Source: Lachnospiraceae bacterium (lineage in GTDB: Bacteria; Bacillota; Clostridia; Lachnospirales; Lachnospiraceae). Taken from it: a stretch of DNA of 6,328 nt. Location: the NCBI GenBank assembly GCA_900769175.1, contig CAAGFP010000200.1:1-6328 (forward strand). The letters are read 5' to 3'. The translations under genes and the position numbers were made by a program. Shown piece after piece: positions 1 through 5,327 of the stretch. The number at the start of each line of letters is the position of its first letter. Positions within the stretch are counted from its first letter, which is position 1. Under the pieces are notes generated by a model, which was not told where the DNA came from, made no database searches, and saw nothing but the letters and a program-made list of their open reading frames with translations.

Positions 1-360
1 ACCGGTACCCGGAAGAGGAATTCCTACAAATAACATCAATCCCAAAAACTCGCCTTTTTTTAATGCAGAGCTTTTTTTCTGCGCTTTGTTTTCTAACCAG
101 ATTGCAAACTTCCCAAGCCCTTTCACTTTCTTCATAAGCTTGAGAATTTGTTTGATAAAAAGTAAAATAAACGGAATCGGAATAATATTCCCGATTACAC
201 AGACAATTACTGCCTTCCAGTAGGTTACTCCAAGAATGGAAGCAGCAAGCAGTCCGCCACGAAGTTCCAATACGGGAATCATGGAAATAATAAAGCATAC
301 CAGTTCCGCAGGAATAAATTGTCCTAATGTATTTGCAAATAATTCAACAACAGCACTCAT
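1..360 (-). CDS. Small multidrug export family membrane protein (COG2426-like), C-terminus cut by window edge
   Basis: This is the first 120 codons of a hydrophobic protein that runs off the left edge. A hydrophobic stretch at residues 15-31 is followed by ELRGG at 32-36. A second hydrophobic stretch (51-69) contains a GNIIPIP turn. A basic amphipathic segment (70-102, many Lys) comes next, then a third hydrophobic stretch ending in PLPGTG at 115-120. This order (E-RGG, GN-IP-P, basic loop, PLPGTG) is the pattern of the COG2426/PF06695 'small multidrug export' family, whose members are roughly 160-180 residues, so about a quarter to a third is missing. The family name rests on weak functional evidence; the transported substrate is unknown. 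The start is fixed within narrow limits, because an in-frame TAG lies 12 nt upstream of the ATG. There is no strong Shine-Dalgarno directly before it (see the leader ORF at 381-395). It lies 70 nt after hisC, so it is probably co-transcribed. Confidence 0.8.
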   Translation of the reverse strand, partial: MSAVVELFANTLGQFIPAELVCFIISMIPVLELRGGLLAASILGVTYWKAVIVCVIGNIIPIPFILLFIKQILKLMKKVKGLGKFAIWLENKAQKKSSALKKGEFLGLMLFVGIPLPGTG

Positions 361-374
361 TTTCTTTTTCTATC

Positions 375-393
375 GTCCGTTCAGACTACGGAC
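375..393 (-). promoter_or_regulatory. 6-bp perfect hairpin in the leader of the membrane-protein gene
   Basis: The minus strand reads GTCCGT, a 7-nt loop AGTCTGA, then ACGGAC, giving six uninterrupted pairs of which four are G-C. It begins inside the ATG of the mini-ORF and ends 14 nt before the ATG at 360. It has no T-run after it (GATAGAAAAAGAAA follows), so it is not an intrinsic terminator. A role in translation initiation or mRNA stability fits its position. Confidence 0.45.
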
Positions 394-395
394 AT
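381..395 (-). other. Possible four-codon leader ORF (MSVV) before the membrane-protein gene
   Basis: On the minus strand AGAAAGG (406-400) is followed after 4 nt by ATG TCC GTA GTC TGA. This is the best Shine-Dalgarno/ATG pair between hisC and the membrane-protein gene, yet it opens only four codons. Its stop is 20 nt before the ATG at 360, and it is in a different frame from that gene. It may be a leader whose translation opens the hairpin that overlaps it (375-393) or allows re-initiation downstream; chance is also possible in so short a stretch. Confidence 0.3.
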
Positions 396-430
396 TTTTC
401 CTTTCTGATAATTTCTGTTTCAGTAAGATG

Positions 431-1489
431 CTATGAAAGAATCTCTTTTAAAACACGGATTAAGGTCTCCATCTCCTCGTCCGTACCGATACTGATTCTT
501 AAATAGTTCTCAATTCTTGGTTTATTAAAATGTCTGACAATAATTGCCCTCTCTCGAAGCTTCCTTGCAATGTCCGAAGCCGGAACCGAATAATGCGTTG
601 CAAAAATAAAATTTGCAAAGCTGTCCGGAAAAGTAAATCCCAGCGCAGACAATTCTTTTTTCGTCCATTCCCTGGTTTTAATCACTTTGCTGACACATTC
701 GTTGAAATAGTCTTTATCCTCAAAGGAGGCGGATGCACATTTTAACGAAGGCATATTCATTGTATAGGAATTGACGGAGAATTTCACATCATTTAAATAA
801 TGAATCAGTTTTTCGCAGCCGAATGCCATTCCGACACGCATTCCCGCAAGGTTTCTTGATTTCGAAGTCGTCTGAACCACTAAAAGATTCTCATATTTAT
901 GGATGAGGGGGAGGCAGGTTTTTGCTCCGAAATCAATATAAGCTTCATCCACAATTACAACACTTTTCTGATTTGCTTTCAGTATTTCTTCAATGAAATC
1001 AAGTTCCACCGCCTCACCCGTGGGCGCATTGGGATTTGCAATCACAATTCCTCCGTTCGGAACAAGATAATCCTCAAGACGGAGTCTGAAGTCGCAATCC
1101 AAAGGCTTCATTTCGTATTTTATCCGATAAACCTCTGCCCATACATCATAAAAAGAATACGTAATATCCGGGAATAAAATGGGCAGATTACTGTTAAAGA
1201 AAGTCAGAAAAGCCATGGACAATACATCATCGCTTCCCACGCCGACAAAAACTTCTTCTTTCTTTAATTGATAATGGTCTGCAATCGGAAGAATCAACTC
1301 TTCGCATGCCGGATCCGGATATTTACGGAGACAGTCATAGCTTTGCGCCAAAGAAAGCAGCGCATTTTTCACTCCGATGGCGGGCGGATAGGGATTTTCA
1401 TTGGTATTTAATTTAATTAAATTCTGAATTTTCGGTTGTTCCCCCGGAACATAAGGTTCTACGCGACGTACATTGTTTTCCCAACTCAT
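431..1489 (-). CDS. hisC: Histidinol-phosphate aminotransferase (class I/II PLP aminotransferase)
   Basis: The product is a 352-residue PLP-dependent fold-type I aminotransferase; HisC transfers an amino group between glutamate and imidazole acetol phosphate in histidine synthesis. Visible landmarks are LNTNENP at 27-33, RKYPDP at 55-60, GVGSDD at 83-88, NPNAPTG at 152-158, DEAY at 181-184 (D181 should bind the pyridine nitrogen), the Schiff-base lysine K210 in TTSKSRNLAGMR, and the substrate-carboxylate arginine R331 in LRISIG. Length and the opening MSWENNVRRVEPYVPGEQP match the family, so the start is secure even though its ribosome-binding site is unusual: the only good Shine-Dalgarno is 22 nt away. 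It is not in a his operon; a LysR gene lies 69 nt upstream and a membrane protein follows. An aromatic or other amino-acid aminotransferase role cannot be excluded. No catalytic residue is missing. Confidence 0.85.
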   Translation of the reverse strand: MSWENNVRRVEPYVPGEQPKIQNLIKLNTNENPYPPAIGVKNALLSLAQSYDCLRKYPDPACEELILPIADHYQLKKEEVFVGVGSDDVLSMAFLTFFNSNLPILFPDITYSFYDVWAEVYRIKYEMKPLDCDFRLRLEDYLVPNGGIVIANPNAPTGEAVELDFIEEILKANQKSVVIVDEAYIDFGAKTCLPLIHKYENLLVVQTTSKSRNLAGMRVGMAFGCEKLIHYLNDVKFSVNSYTMNMPSLKCASASFEDKDYFNECVSKVIKTREWTKKELSALGFTFPDSFANFIFATHYSVPASDIARKLRERAIIVRHFNKPRIENYLRISIGTDEEMETLIRVLKEILS

Positions 1490-1518
1490 AATTTCAGCTG
1501 AATCTACAGCTTCCTCTC
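1490..1518 (-). promoter_or_regulatory. hisC ribosome-binding site with intervening hairpin
   Basis: The minus strand has GAGAGGA (1518-1512), then the stem-loop AGCTG-TAGATT-CAGCT (1511-1496), then GAAATT and the hisC ATG. The linear gap between AGGA and ATG is 22 nt, too long for normal initiation, but with the 16-nt hairpin folded out it becomes 6 nt. No other Shine-Dalgarno lies closer. The stem is only 5 bp, so its stability is modest. Confidence 0.45.
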
Positions 1519-1520
1519 AT
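1494..1520 (-). other. Possible 8-codon mini-ORF overlapping the hisC ribosome-binding site
   Basis: ATG AGA GGA AGC TGT AGA TTC AGC TGA opens eight codons (MRGSCRFS) and ends 4 nt before the hisC ATG. Its upstream sequence has only a weak GAAAGA. If translated, ribosomes would cover the hisC Shine-Dalgarno and hairpin and could re-initiate at hisC. It is most likely fortuitous. Confidence 0.15.
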
Positions 1521-1524
1521 AATT

Positions 1525-1557
1525 TTATCTTTCATTCATTGGACCGTTGTGTTTCAT
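1525..1557 (-). other. 10-codon ORF in the duplicated LysR tail (MKHNGPMNER)
   Basis: One nucleotide after the LysR stop (TAG A ATG) a 10-codon frame reads MKHNGPMNER and ends in TAA. It resembles the end of LysR itself (KHNGLINER), because it lies in a 34-bp tandem copy of that gene's 3' end. It is probably a remnant of the duplication, though translation by termination-reinitiation is possible. There is no independent strong Shine-Dalgarno. Confidence 0.3.
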
Positions 1558-1594
1558 TCTATCTTTCGTTTATTAGACCATTGTGTTTAATTTT
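1527..1594. repeat. Tandem duplication of 34 bp at the 3' end of the LysR gene
   Basis: Unit A (1527-1560) and unit B (1561-1594) are directly adjacent and match at 28 of 34 positions without gaps. Unit B is the last ten codons of the LysR gene plus flanking bases. Unit A lies in the gap before hisC. The stop codon of LysR (TAG, 1559-1561) aligns exactly with a TAA in unit A (1525-1527), as expected if the gene end was copied with its stop. The six differences show that it is not recent. Confidence 0.8.
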
Positions 1595-2485
1595 ATTCAC
1601 AAAACGGTTATCCAATTCCGTTAAGTGATAACCTTTTCGATATATTAATATGTCCTTATAAACCTTTTTCTTTGTCTGGCATTCCTTTGCCACCAGACCG
1701 TAGCGTGACAAAACATCCTCGGAAATGGGAGAAACCCACATAAACGTATTCTTTACATTGCTTAATAATTCCATCTGTGAAGCACGTTCAAATACGAAAA
1801 TCCGTTTATTTACATGTTCAGACAGCTCCGCCTTCTTAGAATCAATCAAAGGTAGGGAAGGCACATAAGGGTCCGCATGTGCAATTTCGATGAAATCGGA
1901 CAGGTCCGTAGGCTTGATCTCCTTTTTGGATGCCAGTGGGTGGTCCTTTGACATGACCAGACAATAAGAAAATTCCCAGAGCAATTCAGAGCTTAAGCCT
2001 TTTTCATGCAACAAGGTCTTAAAATACTGCTCGAAGGTATTCTGATAACGGATAATTCCCAATTTATAATCGGCCTGTAAAATATTATTAATCGCACGCA
2101 TGGAATTCGTTTCTTCATAAAATATTTCCGCTTCCTTGGAAATATCGATTTCTTTGGCAAATTCCGTGAATGCTGTAGAAATATAACCGGCTCTCGGAAC
2201 GGAAACCGAGAAAATCTGCTTCTCATTTTTTCCGTTACGATACATATTTTCAACCTCATCAACCTGGAAAATGATTTTTCTTGCATACTGCATAAACTCT
2301 TCGCCCTGCGGAGTTAATGACATTCCTTTTGAAGTACGCTTAAAGATTGTTATTCCTAAGGTTTCTTCCAATTCCTTGATGGCACGGCTTAAATTCGGCT
2401 GACTCATAAACAGATTTTCGGCCGCTTTGGAAATCGATCTGGTCTTTTCAACTTCAACTGCATATTTTAAATGCATCAGGTTCAT
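1559..2485 (-). CDS. LysR-family transcriptional regulator
   Basis: The 308-residue product has the usual LysR-type regulator length and layout. Residues 3-62 form the winged helix-turn-helix: SISKAAENLFMSQPNLSRAI at 17-36 is the helix-turn-helix itself, followed by LEETLGITIFKR and the wing GMSLTPQGEEF. Residues 63-85 look like the linker helix, and about 90-300 form the periplasmic-binding-protein-like effector domain (IFSVSVPRAG at 91-100; LVMSKDHPLA at 176-185). The ligand cannot be read from sequence. The first ATG is preferred because AGAGGA lies 6 nt before it; M4 would be too far. No divergent partner is visible; the nearest target is the co-directional hisC. The C-terminal KHNGLINER and the stop codon are repeated just downstream. 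Upstream is a terminator-like hairpin and no clear promoter, so read-through from the phosphatase gene may contribute to its expression. Confidence 0.92.
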   Translation of the reverse strand: MNLMHLKYAVEVEKTRSISKAAENLFMSQPNLSRAIKELEETLGITIFKRTSKGMSLTPQGEEFMQYARKIIFQVDEVENMYRNGKNEKQIFSVSVPRAGYISTAFTEFAKEIDISKEAEIFYEETNSMRAINNILQADYKLGIIRYQNTFEQYFKTLLHEKGLSSELLWEFSYCLVMSKDHPLASKKEIKPTDLSDFIEIAHADPYVPSLPLIDSKKAELSEHVNKRIFVFERASQMELLSNVKNTFMWVSPISEDVLSRYGLVAKECQTKKKVYKDILIYRKGYHLTELDNRFVNKIKHNGLINER

Positions 2486-2517
2486 ACGCTGTCCTCTTTC
2501 AAATCAATATACAAACA

Positions 2518-2536
2518 GCCACCGGGATACGGTGGC
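2518..2536 (-). terminator. Hairpin terminator after the phosphatase gene, probably bidirectional
   Basis: A perfect 7-bp GC-rich stem (GCCACCG / CGGTGGC) closes a 5-nt loop, starting 11 nt after the phosphatase stop. On the minus strand it is followed by TGTTTGTAT, a poor T-run, so termination of the kinase-phosphatase message may be leaky. On the plus strand the same stem is followed by CTTTTTCGTTTTT, a much stronger T-run. It would therefore also stop antisense transcription entering the phosphatase gene. Confidence 0.65.
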
Positions 2537-2547
2537 CTTTTTCGTTT

Positions 2548-3327
2548 TTAATCTCTGTCAATTAAAGGAACATAAAAGGTTGCTTCATCCTCAAGTCGCA
2601 GACAGCCAAGCTGGCTTGCCTTATTTGCCAAAGCCATTCCGCAATCTACATTGATTACATGATAACCATGGAAATCTTTGTTATGGTAAATCAACCCTAG
2701 TCCGGACTCATCCACACAGTCAAGCCGTTGGGTAAATATATGTCCGCAAACATAAATGGTTTTCTTATTCGGATAAAGACGTTCTCCCATCATTTTACGG
2801 AAATGGTATTCAAATACGCTTTGCCATACAATGCTGCTGACTTCTTCTTTTTTTAAATCACTCAGGTGAAGACCGCCTTCAAATTTCCTTCCGCAGGTAT
2901 ATGAATGGGACAAATGATACATTTTATTGCCTATTCTGATTTTTTTAAGTACCCACGCATTCCGTAAATATTCCAGTATCTCTTTCCGCTTTTTGGCCGG
3001 AAGAATCGTATACGCATCATAGGTAAATCTTCCCCCGTTACAGGGATCTAACCACAGGTCAATATCATCGGTATCATGTCTGTCTTTATTCTTATTATCT
3101 TCAATATTTTGAATTGCATCCAGCATCAGCAATTCGTGATTTCCCAGAAAAAACTGTACATTCGGCATGGTCATCATCTTTTGAATCAATTTGATACCAT
3201 CCCTTCCTCGGTCGATTATATCTCCAAGCACATACAATTCGTCCTCTTCCTTCAGGTCAATGAGCGCAAGCATTTTCAAAAATGCTTCATACTGACCATG
3301 AATATCACTCATCACATATGTACTCAT
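2548..3327 (-). CDS. PPP-family serine/threonine protein phosphatase (calcineurin-like metallophosphoesterase)
   Basis: The 259-residue soluble product carries the metal-binding signature of PPP phosphatases such as phage lambda phosphatase and PrpA/PrpB. Numbering from the start chosen here, it has SDIHG at 7-11, GDIIDRG at 35-41, GNHE at 62-65, a histidine in LSHSY (H141), and a further histidine in CGHIFT (H196), followed by NVDCG near 227-231. Together these supply the Asp, His and Asn ligands of a two-metal centre that removes phosphate from Ser/Thr (sometimes Tyr or His). Of two nearby ATGs, the one at 3327 is chosen: AGGAG (3339-3335) is 7 nt from it but only 1 nt from the ATG at 3333, which would add Met-Thr. 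The Shine-Dalgarno overlaps the stop of the kinase gene, so the two are probably translationally coupled. The natural inference is that it reverses that kinase's phosphorylations or acts on the kinase itself. A nucleotide phosphatase role is less likely given this neighbour. Confidence 0.88.
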   Translation of the reverse strand: MSTYVMSDIHGQYEAFLKMLALIDLKEEDELYVLGDIIDRGRDGIKLIQKMMTMPNVQFFLGNHELLMLDAIQNIEDNKNKDRHDTDDIDLWLDPCNGGRFTYDAYTILPAKKRKEILEYLRNAWVLKKIRIGNKMYHLSHSYTCGRKFEGGLHLSDLKKEEVSSIVWQSVFEYHFRKMMGERLYPNKKTIYVCGHIFTQRLDCVDESGLGLIYHNKDFHGYHVINVDCGMALANKASQLGCLRLEDEATFYVPLIDRD

Positions 3328-3334
3328 AGTCATT

Positions 3335-3339
3335 CTCCT
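3335..3339 (-). promoter_or_regulatory. Phosphatase Shine-Dalgarno overlapping the kinase stop codon
   Basis: AGGAG shares two bases with the kinase stop TAG (3340-3338). Its spacing of 7 nt to the ATG at 3327 against 1 nt to the ATG at 3333 decides the start. The arrangement places terminating ribosomes directly on the next initiation site. Confidence 0.75.
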
Positions 3340-5215
3340 AAACTTCCAGAATATCGGTAATATCTACCTGAATCACAGGTCGGATACCCATGGGAATATT
3401 TAACTTCCAGTTTGTAAGCCTGCCGGACTGGATAGAATGTCCGTCGCAGTTTTCTCCATACGTAAATGTTCCGTTTGTTGAATTAATCGTTCCTCTTGTA
3501 CGAAGAGCGTATCCAAGCGGCAGTGTATCATCTACTTTCTTGGCCGCACAATACTGGGATGCCATACAGAACGCATTCTTCTCATTCACATTCAGACCGT
3601 TTCCGCCACGGACCATCCGGTTTTCAAATCCGGTATTTACTTCTTCCACGGAAGGAAGGAAAATTCTATCATAAGTAACCTGATCCGTGAAGGAAGAAAT
3701 CGGTGTCTTCACTTCTTTTACAATAATTCTTTTCTGTTCTTCCTGTGTAAATGCTTCACGGAAGAAATCACGGTTTAACCATTCTCTGATTTTACTGGTT
3801 TCCCAACTGATACCTGTACGGATTTTCGTAATTTCACGTTCACTGACATTGATATAATCTTTGTCATCAAACATCTGATAATCAAGAATATACTCCGACT
3901 GAAGTATCATTTTCGTTCCGCTTTGATGAAGAATAATCCACGGAATTTCCGAATATTCAAAAATCCGGTGCATACGGCTTGTATCTTTAATCTTTTGTCT
4001 GTTAAGATTCTTAAAGTCTTTTGACATCAAAGCTGTCTGTACAGGGAATCGTTTATATTTACGTCCGCCGACTGTCGCACATTCATTCAAATCATAGTTT
4101 GCATAAATCAAATCCGTTGTAAGCGATGAGCCGGTTACTTCATTCATAGGGTAATGACCAAACCATACTCTTCGGTTTTTCACATCATAAAGCATTAATG
4201 CATTTGCTTTCGGAAAAGAAACGGAATCTGCAGGTTCTTCTTTTGATACCTTAACCCCGTAAAGACTTCTTTTTAAATGTCCCATATCCTGCTGTCTGTC
4301 CAGACACTCCATGGAAAGCCCCTTCATAATGGCATCCGCAACCCGCTTTTCAATCGGAATTCCGAAATCCGTAATCGGAATCAGTTCCTCTTCTCCCTGA
4401 CTTCTTGTATAGGCATCCGTCGGAATATCCCCTGTAATCATACAATAAAGCGTTGCACAAATTCCGTATACATCCGTCCAAGGTCCCTGCCCTTCTCCTA
4501 ACATCTGCTCTATGGCAGCATAACCGAATTTACCGAAATAAACCTGCGCCGTTTTATTGCTCAATTTCTTTGTTGCGCCGAAATCAATTACTTTAATGGA
4601 GCCATCATTATCAAGCATAATGTTTTCCGGACTGATATCACGATGAATCAGACCGCTTTTGTGAATTTCTTCCATGGAAGAAATGACCGGCTCCATGAGC
4701 GAAAGAGCATGCTCTACGGTCAGTCTTCCTCCATTATTGTCAATGTACCTTCTAAGGGTTCCCCCTTCTAAGAATTCCATTACCATATATCCGGTATTAT
4801 TCTGGAAAAACAGTTCCTTGATGGAAACAATACCCGGATGCTTCGAAAACTGGGCGAGGATTCTGGCTTCACGCTGGAACGCCTTAACCTCTTCCATATA
4901 TTCTTCTTCTGTCGTTTCTCCGGCAACACGCAGGCTTCCGTCTTCTTCACGTTCTACCATGTCATCCGGGAAGAATTCTTTCACTGCCACACGGTATTCC
5001 AAAAGCATGTCGAATCCCATGTAAGTAATTCCGAAATTCCCCATGCCAAGTATATTTCCAATCAGAATTTTTCCATTGAGAATCGTTCCCGGCTCTAATG
5101 CACGCCCAAAGCTTTTACTTCCTCTTTTGGGCTTTCCGCAGACCGGACAGAACTCATCCTCTTTACTCATGTGCATACAATTTAAGCACATTTTTCTGAT
5201 TTCAGATATTTCCAT
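3338..5215 (-). CDS. Soluble Ser/Thr protein kinase with N-terminal zinc ribbon and C-terminal DUF6273-like domain
   Basis: The product has 625 residues in three parts. Residues 10-26 hold CxxC...CxxC (C10, C13, C23, C26), a zinc ribbon. Residues about 49-320 are a Hanks-type kinase: glycine loop GMGNFG 57-62, VAVKE with ATP-anchoring K79, the likely helix-C glutamate E116, HRD 191-193 followed by ISPEN (N198), and DFG 211-213. GYAAIEQ replaces the usual GYAPPEQ, and WTDVYG follows at 246-251. All catalytic residues are present, so it should be active. Residues about 335-625 resemble DUF6273: VWFGHYP 350-356, a WxxS-x-IRxWLN motif at 471-481, FLPSVEEV 519-526, YALRTRG 569-575 and GIRPVIQVD 610-618. 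No transmembrane segment is visible, unlike PASTA kinases of the PrkC type, so it should be cytosolic. The start at 5215 is preferred over the ATG at 5266, because AAAGGG lies 4 nt before it while the longer form has no ribosome-binding site and would begin only about 14 nt after the predicted transcription start. Substrates are unknown. Confidence 0.88.
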   Translation of the reverse strand: MEISEIRKMCLNCMHMSKEDEFCPVCGKPKRGSKSFGRALEPGTILNGKILIGNILGMGNFGITYMGFDMLLEYRVAVKEFFPDDMVEREEDGSLRVAGETTEEEYMEEVKAFQREARILAQFSKHPGIVSIKELFFQNNTGYMVMEFLEGGTLRRYIDNNGGRLTVEHALSLMEPVISSMEEIHKSGLIHRDISPENIMLDNDGSIKVIDFGATKKLSNKTAQVYFGKFGYAAIEQMLGEGQGPWTDVYGICATLYCMITGDIPTDAYTRSQGEEELIPITDFGIPIEKRVADAIMKGLSMECLDRQQDMGHLKRSLYGVKVSKEEPADSVSFPKANALMLYDVKNRRVWFGHYPMNEVTGSSLTTDLIYANYDLNECATVGGRKYKRFPVQTALMSKDFKNLNRQKIKDTSRMHRIFEYSEIPWIILHQSGTKMILQSEYILDYQMFDDKDYINVSEREITKIRTGISWETSKIREWLNRDFFREAFTQEEQKRIIVKEVKTPISSFTDQVTYDRIFLPSVEEVNTGFENRMVRGGNGLNVNEKNAFCMASQYCAAKKVDDTLPLGYALRTRGTINSTNGTFTYGENCDGHSIQSGRLTNWKLNIPMGIRPVIQVDITDILEV

Positions 5216-5219
5216 ATTT

Positions 5220-5229
5220 CCCTTTCTCC
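5220..5229 (-). promoter_or_regulatory. Kinase ribosome-binding site
   Basis: GGAGAAAGGG lies upstream of the ATG at 5215, with AAAGGG 4 nt and GGAG 10 nt from it. The in-frame ATG at 5266 is preceded by GTGAGTGTGAATAA, which has no good Shine-Dalgarno. This site therefore decides the start and removes 17 residues from the longest frame. Confidence 0.7.
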
Positions 5230-5286
5230 AATCCGAAAATTGTTCTTGCCCCTTTGCGTGGTGCATTTATTCACACTCACACATCC

Positions 5287-5315
5287 ATTATACTAAAAAC
5301 AGCAAACGATTTCTA
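5287..5315 (-). promoter_or_regulatory. Sigma-A-type promoter for the kinase-phosphatase genes
   Basis: The minus strand carries a -35 box TAGAAA (5315-5310, four of six matches to TTGACA), exactly 17 nt, then a perfect -10 box TATAAT (5292-5287). Transcription would start near 5280, giving a leader of about 65 nt to the ATG at 5215. It begins 12 nt after the stop of the cardiolipin synthase gene, so the kinase can be expressed independently of it. Confidence 0.7.
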
Positions 5316-5327
5316 GTTATTTTTTCT

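Noticed and set aside
1490..1600. Promoter for hisC within the repeat region (TAAAAT or TAGAAT as -10 boxes).
   Set aside because: Neither has a recognisable -35 box at 16-18 nt, so co-transcription with LysR is the simpler view.
1993..2286. Minus-strand 97-codon frame inside the LysR gene.
   Set aside because: It overlaps the well-supported LysR effector domain in another frame and its sequence resembles no family.
2486..2517. TATATT at about 2502-2507 considered as the -10 box of a LysR promoter.
   Set aside because: No -35-like sequence lies at a suitable distance; that position falls inside the GC-rich hairpin.
4674..5024. Plus-strand open frame of 116 codons opposite the kinase.
   Set aside because: It lies wholly antisense to a conserved kinase domain, is serine-rich low-information sequence, and shows no ribosome-binding or family signal. 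Other plus-strand frames in the window are similar shadows.
5216..5266. N-terminal extension of the kinase beginning at the ATG at 5266 (17 extra residues).
   Set aside because: It has no ribosome-binding site, would start only about 14 nt from the predicted transcription start, and a good Shine-Dalgarno serves the ATG at 5215.
5293..5316. AT-rich dyad (CTAGAAA...TTTTTAG) considered as a terminator after the cardiolipin synthase.
   Set aside because: The stem is almost all A-T with a G-T pair and a 10-nt loop, and it coincides with the promoter; it is too weak to act as an intrinsic terminator.
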